Below are positions 9,821 to 23,200 of a stretch of DNA of 64,000 nt, in pieces. Each line of letters begins with the position of its first letter. Position 1 is the stretch's first letter. Below the pieces are notes generated by a model. That model did not search any database. It saw only the letters and a program-made list of their open reading frames with translations, and was not told where the DNA came from. A program made the translations under genes and the position numbers. This stretch comes from Vitis vinifera (taxonomy: Eukaryota > Streptophyta > Magnoliopsida > Vitales > Vitaceae), in the NCBI RefSeq assembly GCF_030704535.1, contig NC_081822.1, positions 6,201,501 through 6,265,500 on the forward strand. The letters run 5' to 3'.

Positions 9821-11300
9821 CACTTGGAAAGTGTAGAGTGAGGAAAAACCCAATTTTAACCATTCAAGTACTTACAAGTTACAAACATGTCCAAAATTTG
9901 GCAAAAACAACTCACGACAAAATACAACCATTTTTTTTATTTTTTTTTCAATTAGTTTAAAAACACATTTTAGAATTATGCCCGTTAAGCCTCGTACGTA
10001 TTGAGTGTATCGAGTGTTTGATAAAAGATTTAATATCTTAAAGTGAATTAATAATTTCATTTAAATTATTATGAAAATTAAATATATTTAACAAATTAAT
10101 TTAATGATATCAGTTAAAATTAAAAATAACTTTAAATAAAAATAATTAACTTATTTTTAAGTTTACATATTTATTTTATTTTTTTATTTTTATTTATTTT
10201 AGTTATCTTTATTGTTTTTTTTTTACTATTCTATAAATTCGACTGTTACTACACTTTCTTTACTTTAGTTATAATTTATGAGAATAAATATATCATTTTA
10301 TAATTTATAATATGTTTTAAGTTAATTTTATCAAATAATATTTGATACTTAAAGTAAAAATTGAATAACAAGTTTTAATTCAATAATCTAAGTATATCTT
10401 AACTTAAATTATTAAATAATATTTATTAAATTTTATAAAACACTATTTTAGAAAATGAGATTTCTAAAATATGTTTCAATATATGTTTTTGAAAAATTAT
10501 ATTTTTAAAATATGTTTTTGAAACATATATTGAAATTGTAATTTTAAAATGAGATTTCTAAATTTATATTAAAACTATAGTTTTGATAGGTGATTTAAAA
10601 AAAAAAAAAAAATAAAGTGCCAACCCAAAGACATAATATTGAACAAAAATTTAAGAAAAATGGTAAATTATACATTTTAGGTTAAAAGTGGTCTGATCAT
10701 ATAAGTCAAATTTACTATAAATCATTTTTAATTTTTTTTTACCATAAAAGTTAAATAAAAAAATATACTTTTTATGACCTCAGTGTCTACATTATCAACT
10801 CTTTTAAAAATAATTGTTGTTGAGAAAGACGCATAGTCTAACATTATAATATATTTCACTTAAGTGTCCACGACATTTAAACATATGAGGAGTTATGAAC
10901 TCAATCAACTTTCAATCTATGAACAATATTTTATTCTTAATTTTTTTTATCATAAAAATTTAAATGAAAAAATATATATGAATATTTTATTTTTACAAAT
11001 TTTGAAATTTTAAAACAATTAAAAAACAAAATTAAAATATGTTATTTTACCATAAAAAATAAAAATATTTTAAATATAACAATTTCTCTTACATCATTAG
11101 GAAAAAAAGATAGGAGTAAAAAAGTTTAAATTAGTCGTTTTAATAATGGAAACTGAAAAGATCATTGATGTGTGATTTTAGGTTTCTTTTTTGAAGTGCT
11201 TGCGAGAAAGGGAGAGAGATTTGGTTTCAAAGCAAAGAGGCGCCAAACTCCTCTTGATTTGAAAAACAAAGCCCATTATTTAACGGTCGTCAAAATTTTG
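9821..11300. other. AT-rich intergenic region between divergent genes
   Basis: This is the divergent spacer between the DRE2-like gene (-) and the kinesin gene (+), very AT-rich from about 10,000 to 11,130. It includes a probable MITE at 10,015-10,338. No gene or clear promoter box is evident before about 11,329. Confidence 0.5.
10015..10338. mobile_element. Probable AT-rich MITE (same style as the element at 46,981)
   Basis: The left end TGTTTGATAAAAGATTTAATATC and the right end (reverse strand ATTTGATAAAATTAACTTAAAA) are imperfect inverted repeats around AT-rich, non-coding DNA. The family word TGTTTGATAAAAT also occurs at 46,868 and 46,981. Borders and target duplication are not certain. 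Confidence 0.4.
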
Positions 11301-11328
11301 AATTTTGAACCACATTAAATGCCATACA

Positions 11329-11338
11329 CATATATATG
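11329..11338 (+). promoter_or_regulatory. Possible TATA box of the kinesin gene
   Basis: CATATATATG lies about 90 bp before the kinesin ATG (11,427). It is the only TATA-like element close enough to give a short leader. There is no independent evidence for the start site. Confidence 0.3.
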
Positions 11339-11426
11339 ACAAACCAGGACAGTTACAGAACAAGAACATTTCTCTCTCAAATTCCACCGAGACCCATAAA
11401 ACCCTAACCCGAGAGATCCCAAAAAG

Positions 11427-14400
11427 ATGGGTACGGATGTTTCTATGGATTCAGCCATTTGTGTTGCGGGTTCCAGATTTATTAGGGCAGGATTCTTGGC
11501 CACGAATTGCACAGGTTTGTATCTCTACTTTCTTTTTTCTTTTTAAATGTGGTGGATTTATTTTTTACGGTTTTGATCTGTTTGGATGGGGGAAAAGGTA
11601 GGAAAACAACAAGACTACCAATTTTGAGTTTTTGATGTTTTATCATCCAGTAACCAAAAAAATAAACCCGCTGCCCAGCTGAGTTCATACAATTGAGGTG
11701 ACTCCTTCATTTTTTGGAATGTCAAATCAGCACAGAAGATGATGTTATATTCAAAGCCTTACTTTCTTTTGGGATTTTCTTTCCTCATTTTTATTTTGGG
11801 GTACTCAGCAGGCGAAACTCTCTCGTTCATTTTTTTGTTTTCAATCTTTGGTCTTGTATCTTGTTTATCAATTATGGTGAACTTTGATCGTTGAGTTACT
11901 TTGAAATAAAAATGGACTTCCGTATGTCTATGTTTGGTTGCTAAGAAACTGGAGGAAAAGAAAGGAAAGAAGAATGAAATTGAAACATAATATTTCATTT
12001 TTGAGTTTTCTTTTTATTTTGGTTTCAGTTCATTAGAAAAACCAAATAAACAGCTGAATTGAACCTTGTAAAGTTTGGCAGTGTGAAAAGTAGAATTATA
12101 GGTTTCATTTATTTTTTACCCTCCTCAGAATTATGGGGAACCAAGCAGAGAGCAAGAGCTAGGCTTTTCAAAATACCATTTTAGCTTCATTTGATTTTAC
12201 ATTTTCTCATGCAGTATCTGGTTTTCCTTTTTCTTTTCATCTTTTTAATTGAAAAAAAGGCAGCTTAGGATGCTAGGCAGACACCAATTACAGGCTTAAG
12301 TAAATTATTTTGACTTTCCACAATTATGGAGTATATCTGTAACTACCCAGCTTCAAAGATTAACTGTTGTCATCCAAAAAGAGTTGGGTATGTGTTTCAA
12401 TACAACTCTATATCCAAGCTTTTAGGGTTTTGAGGATTCAAGTCTTGACATTCTTGTCTCTTGACCAGACAATCTTGTGATATTCGTAAATTCTGGTGGA
12501 GAAGCACTTGAGAATGAAGATTCAAATTTTCATGTCAAGCCTGATATCTTTTTCCAAGGAGGGGATGTTTTGAGAACAGATGAACCTGTGATTGATGGAG
12601 GCAATTTCCCATCCATTTATCAGTCAGCACGGTTTGGGAACTTCTGTTACCAGTTTGAAAACCTATCTCCTGGAGACTATTTTGTTGATCTTCATTTTGC
12701 AGAAATTGTAAATACAAATGGCCCCAAAGGAATGCGAGTCTTTGATGTCTTCATACAAGAAGAGAAGGCAAGAAAAAGTTAAACAAGAGGTTTTCCATTA
12801 TTGGTTAATTTATAATTTAATCAGTTCTGAGAAGTTCCCTTTTTGTGGACGAAAATGGTAGGTGCTGTCTGAGCTTGATATCTATTCTATTGTCAGAGCC
12901 AATAAGCCATTACAGTTGGTAGATGTCAGAGTTTCTGTGACCAAAGATGGGATGATTACAGTGAGTTTTGAAGGAGTTCATGGAAGCCCAGTGATCAATG
13001 GGATATGTATTCGGCGGGCACCACCATTAGCTGGTATCTTCCCTTTCCTGCATTGTAATTTCCTCAATAAGCATTCTCTAGATGAACAAGGCATAATTTC
13101 TATACTTTGTTTTCTCTGGTAATTTGAATAAAGCATCCGAAGTGAAACATGGGTCTATTGCATGCAACAACTGTGCTGCAGAGATAGAATTATCTTCAGC
13201 TCAGGTCAGATACGAATTCCATTGAACAGTAGTGATTTGGATTGTTTAACTTCTTGATAAATTATTGTATGTTGATGTGCTTTGCAGAGCAAACTCATCA
13301 GAATGAAGTTTGCAGCCAAGTATGAAAAGAAAATAGAAGAGCTGAGTGGCCAATGTCAGCTCAAGTCAGACGAATGCTATGAGGCCTGGATGTCATTGAC
13401 AGCTGCAAATAAGCAGCTAGAGGATGTTAGGGCGGAACTTGACAAAAGGATATTCCAAAATTATTATCAAGGTAAAGAAAAAATCAATTTGGTTTCAATG
13501 AGGCTTTTGATTATCAGGTAGAGGAAAAAAAGGTTGGAGAGGAGATAGCTACTGATCATCTGATTTGAAATTTTGCTGTTTAGGAATAGTCCATAGATGG
13601 CAGGCTATTTTTTATGGTCCACCTGATGGACATATTAAGTTTCTTGTACAATAAGTGTTGAATTTCTTCTAATCATGCATAATATTCTTTTAGATCAAGC
13701 TATGGAAAAACAAGCTGAAAAGTTGAGGGATGCTTCTAATATGTATGAACACGATAAGAAGTTCTGGGTTGCATCTATTAATGAATTAGAAAGTAAAATA
13801 AAGGTAAACATATAATTTCATTTTGTGCAGATTACAGAAACCTTTCTTCAACAGATCCCATTTTAGATCAGTAGCTGATTAGTTATGAATTAATTATTGC
13901 TCTACTTGCAGAATATGAAGCGAGAGCATTCTCAACTCTCTTGTGAAGCACATAAATCTGCTAATTCAATTCCTGATTTGAATAAGATGATAATTGCAGT
14001 TCAAGCAATTGGTAAGCTTGCATCATCCCTAAACTAAAATCAGTGCTGAAATTTGTATCTTATACATTACATGGCAGCAGTTGCAGAGTGTGATGATCTT
14101 AAATTGAAGTACAGCGAGGAGCAGGAAAAGAGGAAGAAGCTTTATAACCAAATTCAAGAAGCAAAAGGCAATCTTTTCTATCTAAAAAATCTGATGTTGC
14201 CTTCTACATCCTTGGCTTGAGAGTTACACTAAAGCTTTATTTAACTGAACAATTCAGGCAACATCAGGGTCTTTTGTAGGTGTCGCCCACTTAGTAAGGA
14301 AGAGGTAGCGTCTGGTCATGCCACAATTGTAGATTTCACTGCAGCCAAGGATGGAGAGCTTGCAATGCTCACAGGTGGTTCCACAAAGAAAATCTTCAAA

Positions 14401-17400
14401 TTTGACCGGGTTTACACACCAAATGATGATCAAGGTATAGAACACTATGATAAATTTTGTAGATTCTCAAAATATCATGATTACACTAAGAATACTTTTT
14501 CATTATGAAAATTTTCAGTGATTTTAAATCATTTACATAATAAACAATGCCCTCATTATTTAAATGTTCCTGTTATTCTATGTATTTCAAGGTGACTGAT
14601 TTTAAACTTTCATCTTTCCACCTCTAAAATACAAGTTACTTCTTTCCAATTCCCATTCAAATTTATGTTTGTTTTCTCCCCTTTCAAATTTCCCTGAAAT
14701 TATTGCTGAATTTGTTCTCACTAGTTGTGATAATTTACTCACTATTTCATGATATTGCATAGTTTGTAGGACTAATGCTGATGTCTCTTTTGTGATAACA
14801 GTTGACATCTCTGCGGATGCCTCACCTATGGTAATTTCGGTGCTAGATGGCTACAATGTCTGTATATTTGCATATGGGCAAACAGGGACAGGAAAAACCT
14901 TCACAATGGAAGGTACCAATAAGAACCGAGGAGTCAATTATAGGACTTTGGAGCAGTTGTTTAAGATTGCAGAGGAAAGGAAAGAAATTTTTAAATATAC
15001 AATATCTGTTAGCGTGCTTGAAGTCTACAATGAGCAAATCAGGGACCTGCTTGCCACTTCGCCAACATCAAAGAAGTAAAATTATTATTTACTCATATTC
15101 TCAGCATTCTTTTGAAAAACAAAGGGGAAATTTTTTTTCAACTGAGACACTATTTTTGTTCTTAGCCAATGAATTTGACTTGGTTAAATAATCATAAAAA
15201 TGCCTTCATGTTATTGGCTCATTTTGACTAGCCAACAAACTGTCAATTGAATTTGAATTTCTTTCAATGTTAGGTTAGAGATAAGGCAAGCAACTGAAGG
15301 GGTCCATCATGTACCAGGGATTGTGGAAGCCAAAGTTGAGAACATTAAGGAGGTCTGGGATGTTCTGCAAGCTGGAAGCAATGGAAGGGCTGTAGGATCA
15401 AACAATGTGAATGAACACAGTAGCCGATCCCACTGGTTATCATCAGCCTCAGCAAATCATTATTTTCTTATGAGTCAATCTAATCTTTAATTTCATTATT
15501 GTTAAATCTGATCTGTTTCTTTGAACAATAAGGACATGCAACTAAGAGGACTTGCCTGATGATTCTTCTTTTATGGCTTAATAATTATTTTGTTTTTGTT
15601 GGCGTGCTTTGCACAATGATTTATCAGAAAATATGACAAATGGCGTTGATTTTTCCTTCTCCAGTATGCTCTGCATAATGGTAAGAGCAAAGAATTTGAT
15701 GAATGGTGAGTGCACAAATAGCAAGCTATGGCTGGTGGATTTGGCAGGCAGTGAGAGGCTAGCTAAAACTGAGGTGCAGGGAGAACGGCTTAAGGAAGCT
15801 CAAAACATTAATCGATCACTTTCAGCTCTTGGAGATGTAATATCTGCTTTAGCAACCAAAAGCAGTCATGTACCATACAGGTCTGCTTTTATTATTCTTT
15901 CTTTGAGTCAGACATGTATACAGTTTTCATATACTGATCCGTTCACTGGGGTTTTCAGGAATTCCAAGCTCACACATTTACTACAAGATTCATTAGGTAA
16001 GTGGCTGCATGAACAGATTCATTTTTGGATACTGTCCAGAAAAAGAGTGTCCAAGCACCACAAATAAAGTAGTCGTTAGGTTTTGTTTTTAGAAGTGTCC
16101 GAGAAGTAGGCACCCATGCTGTAGAAAGGTGTCATTGAAAAAGAATGGAATCATTACAAAAATGATATCATCACTGCAAAATGATAACGAAGTACTGAAA
16201 AAAGCATTATATGCAAAATCTCAAAAATTTTATGCATACTATGAATCATTTTAATGTCTACCGAAATAATTAAAGTGCAGTACTTTGTTATTCTGATGTC
16301 CTTAACTTCCACTTAAACTAAAGTTCAGATAATTGGCCAATTATATACAGGCAATGATATAGGTTTTTTTTATAACCTCCTCTTGAAGTAAACGGCTTTA
16401 CTTGGTCTTTAGATCTTATAATTGCAAGATCAGAGACTGATGAATATAATTTGGTTATATTTGATTGGTCAAAGAATCCATCCACTTGCTGCAGGGGGTG
16501 ATTCAAAAACTTTGATGTTTGTGCAAATCAGTCCTTCAGAACAGGACTTGGGTGAAACTCTAAGTTCATTAAACTTTGCAACTCGAGTTCGAGGGGTGGA
16601 GTTAGGTCCTGCCAAGAAGCAGATTGATATGGGTGAGCTTCAAAGGATGAAAATGATGGTAAGCTCAAAACTATTTAATAGGAATGTTCTTTTGGTCAAC
16701 TATGTCCTAGACACATCAGCATGTCCTTATGTTGAATTCTTTTATAGCTGTAATCTGGATGAATTAATCCTTGGCTTCTGATTTTTTGAAGCTTGATAGA
16801 GTAAAGCAAGAATCCAACTCAAAAGATGAGGCTTTGCGGAAATTAGAAGAGAACTTTCAGAATTTGGAAGGTAAGGCCAAAAGCAGGGATCAGATTTACA
16901 GGAATCAAAAGGAAAAGGTTAATGAACTTGAACTCCAGCTTGAGTCAAAGACAGAGTCATGTAGACAGCTGGAGAAGCAGTTATTGCAACTCTCAGAGGA
17001 AGTGAAGAAGAAGGAGGAAATTGGCTTGACGCTCCAGCAAAAGGTTGCTTCTTAGATGAGTTACTTTGGTTTCACTTTCTTACTTTGTCACAGTTAACCA
17101 ACAATTGGCTTATCTAACTCTACCATTCTTTCACAAGGTCAAGGAACTAGAGAACAAAGTGAAAGAGCACGAGCTTGAGGAGTCCAAGACACACAAGGTT
17201 TCTGCTATATTATTTTTCAACTGAAGTTTTTGCTATTCAAATCCTCACTCCTCAGTACACAATGTTCCTATGCCAGACTTTTTCTTCAATACATTTCTGG
17301 AAGTCAACATACAGGTGTTGCCATCATTTTGCTAGTGAAATGACTGACATTTAACAAGTGATTACCTGACTTAGTTTTACTATTGAAATGATGGCAACTC

Positions 17401-19505
17401 CCTCCCTACTGGGATGTACCATATGCCATTGGTGATTGCAATGGTATTAGAGGTTAGCCCTTTCATTTTAGAGGAAAGAAATATCATTTTCATGCCAATC
17501 ATTGATTCTTGTTAATTCAAAAGACATGTTTAACCTCGTGTACAATTTGAATATTATGGAAATTGATGTATTACGCAGGTCAAGGAGCTTGAAAACAAGT
17601 TGAAAGAGAGGACACAAGATTTTGAACTTCATACCAGTATCCTTAAACAAAAGGTTGTTACAACTAATGAAATGTTACAAAATTTTCTCCCTTATCATTA
17701 TGAATCTTTTCAATTTTCAAAATTTCTCTGAGACTACTCTCAATCAAACCCCAGAAAATTCCTGCAAATACTTTGTTTGTGTCAAGAAAGTGAGGTGTCA
17801 ATAGTTTAAGGAGAGAGTGGAGCAGAGTGATAAGCAAGATTGAGTTAGAGAGAGTGGCATTGGAATCAAGGAGAGAACCGCAAAAGAAGAAAATCTTCCT
17901 CCATTGGCTGGAAATAGAGCCTTTTTATAGTGTGCTCCAAAATAGTACCTTACACATTAATGCATCAATGATGATGTGGAAGCTTTTAGGAGATGACATG
18001 TGTCACAAAGACACAATGGTCTTTCCTTCCTTTCATTCTAGCCAAGACAGGTTGATGCATGTTAATGGTACATACTCAAACGTGGACAAACTGCTAATTT
18101 TAGCCATTAAACCAAGACCCCCCTCAAACCAATCCCAAAATGCTCAATGGTGGGAAAACCAACTCCACCAACACCATTTTGAACCTTCCAAACCCTACTC
18201 CTAACTTGGGCAGGCGTATAAGCATAAGGGTGTTGTGTTAAGAATGGCACCTTTAAAAGGGGATGTGGATGATTATCTCATCACATGGAGAAATCATTTT
18301 TCTTGTTAAAGGAGTGAAACAATCAACCCTCTCAAGTGCACATAGTGTCACCTTCTCTAAGAGGCATAGTTAGACCTTGGCATCCACTATGGGTGAGCAT
18401 CCATGTTTCATGGGTATCTAGATAACCTGGGAATATCTTGAGAAATAGCTGTCCATGTCCAGATGATGTGGCATTATGACATACGAGCTATGTACGAAGG
18501 ACATGAATCTTTCCATGCATTGGAAATCAAGGGCGAAATGCATTACAGGTCATGTTAGTGGAGAGTGGTATTAATCAGTTGTATCATGGTGAAGCTTACA
18601 TGGTGCATATTAGACACAGCATGCTGTGATTGATCCTAGTAGAGTTTACAAAATAGGACATCAACACACTGCCACCAACCCCAAATAATCAAACAATGGG
18701 GGTATATATTTCAATGAGTTTTTATGCAATGGATCATGAGCACGGACTTTCTTGGACTAAATTTTTATTTCAGTTTTGGCATATTATTATTGTTGTTACT
18801 GTCATTCTCTATTATTCATTCTTATGATATTGATTTCATTATTGCAAATGGTTATAATACAGATTAAGGAGCTTGAAAGCAAACTGGTAATGCAAGGCGA
18901 AAGCTTAGGATTCCAGTCACTCGAGAAAAAGGTTTCCATCAAACATTTTATGTTATACATGAATAAACATCTTACTGCAACACCATAAACAAAAATGGAG
19001 CTACACAAGTGCTTATTTCCATTTCCCATGTTATTTGCAGAACAAGGGGCTTGAAGAAAAGTTGAGACAGCCAACACCAGGTTCTGCTGAGCGGCCAAGA
19101 GTTACCCCTAATGAACAAAAAGCCTGGTCAAGAACAGGAACCATGTGCGGCACAGATCCCCAAAGTCTAAGGAGCTTAAACTCTAGTAATGGAGCAATGA
19201 GCCAGTCTGGCTTGCTTAAAGGAGCTGATTCACTCCGAGAATTAAGGAGGAAAAGAGAGTTGCAAAGTAAAGGGATTGAGAACAATTTCCTACTGTCAGC
19301 TTCTCTAATTGAGCATAAGACCACCCTGCAGAAAGAATCAAATAAGGGTAGACATATCGACCCATCAAAAGCACTGGCCAGGGTTACAAGAATTACAAAA
19401 CTAGCGACTGCTCAAAGACCCTTATCTAATAACAGAATCAACAGAGAACAACAGGCCACAGGAGTCAAGGAGAGGGACAATCGAACAAGGGTTTGGTCAA
19501 GATAG
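11427..19505 (+). CDS. Kinesin-14 (KIN-14Q/R type) with N-terminal malectin domain
   Basis: Nineteen exons give about 1020 aa: 11427-11514, 12469-12767, 12862-13033, 13134-13204, 13288-13471, 13694-13803, 13912-14011, 14081-14167, 14258-14434, 14802-15075, 15274-15435, 15665-15880, 15959-15996, 16495-16658, 16792-17043, 17138-17197, 17579-17653, 18863-18931, 19041-19505. Residues about 31-187 form a malectin-like domain ([21 protein letters not shown]). About 211-370 is a coiled coil. About 371-714 is the motor: [13 protein letters not shown] neck/start typical of minus-end kinesin-14, P-loop GQTGTGKT near 455, NEHSSRSH near 568, DLAGSE near 600. A second coiled coil and a basic tail follow. 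All nucleotide-pocket motifs are intact, so it should be a working microtubule motor. Every junction keeps frame, but introns 2 and 8 need GC donors. Exon one is short (29 aa). Paralogous kinesins in plants share this malectin-motor order. Confidence 0.9.
17700..18695 (-). mobile_element. Probable solo LTR inserted in a kinesin intron (antisense)
   Basis: The 1.2-kb intron 17,654-18,862 contains roughly 0.9-1 kb unlike the rest of the gene. Read on the minus strand it begins TGTTGATGTCC or nearby and carries a promoter-like CACTATAAAAAGGCTC (plus strand about 17,918-17,933). It has the mixed-composition style of plant LTRs, with words such as GACACATGTCATCTCC. No internal retrotransposon genes, primer-binding site or clear target duplication were found, so edges and identity are provisional. 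Confidence 0.4.
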
Positions 19506-20258
19506 TACAGTGAATTGGAAGAAAATGGTCCTTATGCCAGGCCATCTTATTAAAGGGATATCACTAGGGCATTTACCCAGAAGTATAGCCAGCTAAATTC
19601 TAAGAGCACACGGTGACTCTTAATACTTCACCTAAAATCATTTTCAATTTGTAGGGCTTGAATGTTAACAATTTTTTACAGTTACCAAAGTAACATTGGA
19701 TTCATTCCTTGGATAAGCATGCCAATCCTCCTAAAGAAGGTGGATGCCAGATATTATCAAACTTTCTTTACACGGTCTTCTAATTAGTTCATTTATCAAA
19801 CACCAGATTTATATCAAAACAGCTTGAACGCTTTAAGTGCTTCAATTCACCACATATTATATTTAATCATGAGAATCGGAGATCAGAATTGACATATATT
19901 TCATCTATTTTTCATGACTAGATGGGCAAGGTAACAGTTGGCCTTACTATGTATGTTAAAATCCCAGTTAATTTCCCTAAAATCCCACTTTGACAAATTT
20001 TTCAAACTGAAAGATAAGTGGTGACAACAACCAATGACTCAGAAAAAGAAAATATCTTAGAAATGAAGAAACAAGAGCAGACTGGCCAAAAAGAGAGAAG
20101 AAAAAGAGAAAGAACTGCCAGCAGCATTTGCCATAGCAAATATAAACTGTACAGTATATTAACAGAATTCTCATTTGCCACCTTTACTATCCAATTTCTT
20201 TGATACCTTTGGACATAATATTTATCTACACAATAACTTTATGCTCCAATTGCAAAAC
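19506..20258. other. Convergent 3' region between kinesin (+) and UPL (-)
   Basis: About 750 bp separate the two stop codons. It must hold both 3' UTRs; no gene or repeat was recognised. Confidence 0.6.
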
Positions 20259-23200
20259 TTAACCAAATCCAAATCCTTCGTTAGCTTCATGAATTGCAAG
20301 AAGCAGTCTCTCCTCTAGATGTTGTTTAGAAGGATACTCTGGCAGATCTAGCTGGTTGAAACTGCATTCATAATGGGATGAAAATGGGGTTAAGTTCCTT
20401 AAAACAACATTAAGTTACCTACATATCCACAATGAAATGTAAATGTAAGGGGAGACAACTAAGGCCCTCAGAACTTGTTCAATAAAAGCCATATTAACTG
20501 TAATATAACAGATGACTATCTAAGGGTTCAGAAATATGAACTTCGTGGAGAAAAAGAAAATGAAAGCCAAAAAGCTCACCATGTATGTGCAGAAGGCAAG
20601 TGATCGGGGCTTCCATATGCCTTGTGAATCTGGAACTTCTGGGAGCCAGAAATTCCTTGAAGTGCACTGAAGCCCTCCAAAGGAACCTGTAAGAATTTGA
20701 GAGAGCAATACTCAGAATAATTGCCCCTTATACATCAGTGAAAGATAATTCCCAATTCAATCCTAGCCCAAGGACAAGATGGAAGCTTTTCAATAAAACT
20801 AGACAAATTCTAACCATTGTTCAACTTAATTAGATACATAGTATGCACATATTCACACAACAACTTGTAAACTGAAGTACAAATGATGGTTTCAACAAAA
20901 GCAAAATCATAAAACAGATAAATATAAATTTAGTTTGGCTGACTAATAGTCGAAATACTTATCCATTATTCACATTATTCTGTTTTCTTTTCATGCCCCA
21001 GTTCAACTTACCACAGGGGTGGATCTCAACCAATGAGGGCATTTGGTTGATGTGGGAGTATGAGAACTCCCATGACCACATGCAGGTTTAGATTCATTAG
21101 CCAAAGAATGAGTACAGCATGTCTACTTTTCAGTTACATGCACTCGACTTGCTGGAGAGAATTCATGAACATTTTACAGTATGAAGTCCATGGAATCTGG
21201 CAAAAATAAAATCCTAATGTATAAAAGCAAGGTACCTTTGAGGTTCCAGTCACAAACTGAAGAAGCCGAGCCTTATCCTCCTTGCTTAGACTTTGAACAA
21301 CCTCCCAAAACCATTGGATGACAGGGGACGCAGGACTATAGCCAGAATACTCGGTATTTGCCCTCATGTCGTCCACTGAAAGACAATAATGTGGGAACAT
21401 TAGACCTTAAATTTTAGGGTTTTGAGGGTGAAAAATGTGCAAGTGATCTGGTCTATGAAAAGACAAAAAATCAATCAAACTAAGGGAACTCACAATCAAT
21501 ATCTGGAAGCCCACTTATCAACAATTCTAGTTCCTTATCATTAAAAATGGATATTAAATCCCGAGGAATTAATTCATTGAATCCTTCCAAAAATGCATTT
21601 ATTTGAGGACGAATAGCAGTAGTCAACCGATGCTCAGCAACCAAATCAACATATTTATGCTTGTTATCCTCAGTAACTCGAATGTTCCTTCCACCCGGGA
21701 TCAATTCACAGTCTGTCACCTACATTATGTTCACAGAATTTAAATAACAAAATACTCTATTTGGGGAAAAAAATAAGTCATGGATGAATTGGAGGTATTT
21801 ACCTCATTCCTTTCATACAATATCAATTTCTCCTCATCAGCATCAATGCTAAAAGTAACGTCTAGAACATCAGTTATATCATTCTGTGAAAGCCAAAAAA
21901 AGAGGTTGGTTTTGACAGAACTAGAAGATAGTTATGGACATTCAAAGTTGATGATGAAGCAAAGAAGACTGCGGGTCTAAGAAAAAGAGAGATTCGACTA
22001 GCAACATACCTCAAGCATCCATTTTAGGTTTTTGAAGTAATCAGGATCAATGGCTTCAATATCATGATATGTAACTTTTACCCCTAGTATATGCTTGTAG
22101 AAAGATCGAGTGAAATGGACATCCAGAAGTTGTCCATCAAAAAGTGCTTTTCCAACCTAGTTACAAAAGTAAAAAATAAAAATAAAACACAAAGGAATGA
22201 GCATGAATCACATAATCTTTTATCAATCCAACAAGAGCTCTGAACAGGTACTTACAACTCTGCCAACAAACTTAAAGTATGAGAGATGTTCTGTTTGGTA
22301 AACTGAGTTGGGGTTTGGCTGAAATGTTGATTCATTGCCCACTGTTGTAAATAGTAGAGCTCCCTTGTCAAAAATAACCCTGGACAACGACTGATACCAT
22401 TCCCTTGTAAGCCCACCTGCATCAATACCTTCCTCACCTTGGAAGTGAACAGTCAATCTCCCTTTTAAATCTTGAGTCGACCGCATGCGCAGTTGGTTAT
22501 ATGAATCTTCAAGAATGTAAGCTCTTCTCACTGAAATTCTTAAAGGACTGTGATGATGATCATGTTGATGCTTTATCTTTGACCTAAAGTGGGAACGCTT
22601 GTTGTCAAAATCAATAAAGCGGGGAACCTTCAACATGAGTGAGAAAGACTTCTCTAGCAACCCAGGGTTTTGCCGGATAAAAGCATTTAGGAGCTTCCGG
22701 TGCTTCTCTGAGAACTTCACAAAAGCAATGTGTTTTTCATCAACTTTCAGAACAGACACTGGAGTTTTCTGTTGGCCATCAGAAGTACTGGCATCCTCGA
22801 CATCAGAAACTGCAGCAAGACTGAAGTCCTGACTTGCACCTGGCTGCCCAGGATGTAATTTCTCACACATCACAAAGAATGACTCTATGTATGGTAAGAT
22901 GTTCTGACTGCCCGCGGGAAGTGGAGGCATTGCACCAGATGGTTTAGATGTGGAGATTATAGATATGGTTGGCAAAACAGTTGCAGAATCTGAATAGCTC
23001 TCTATTTTGCTTATGCAAGTGCTTAGCTCTAGCCACAAAGGTTCTAAGGCTGCATGGATATCCCATACCTGAGAAAGAGCAGCAGTCTGCTCCTTTTCAG
23101 GAAGAACTTGCTGATCCTTCTCCTTCTCATTAAGTGAGGCAACAAGAGAACTTAATGCCAACAGAACTCTCAGAATTGCAGCTCCATCAGAAGATGATGA

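Noticed and set aside
9498..9960. Open frames through the GGAA and CCCTTT repeats
   Set aside because: Repetitive peptide products of microsatellites; only the frame matching DRE2 exon one is supported.
12535..12717. Minus-strand open frame opposite the kinesin malectin exon
   Set aside because: It is antisense to a well-supported conserved exon and has no motif of its own.
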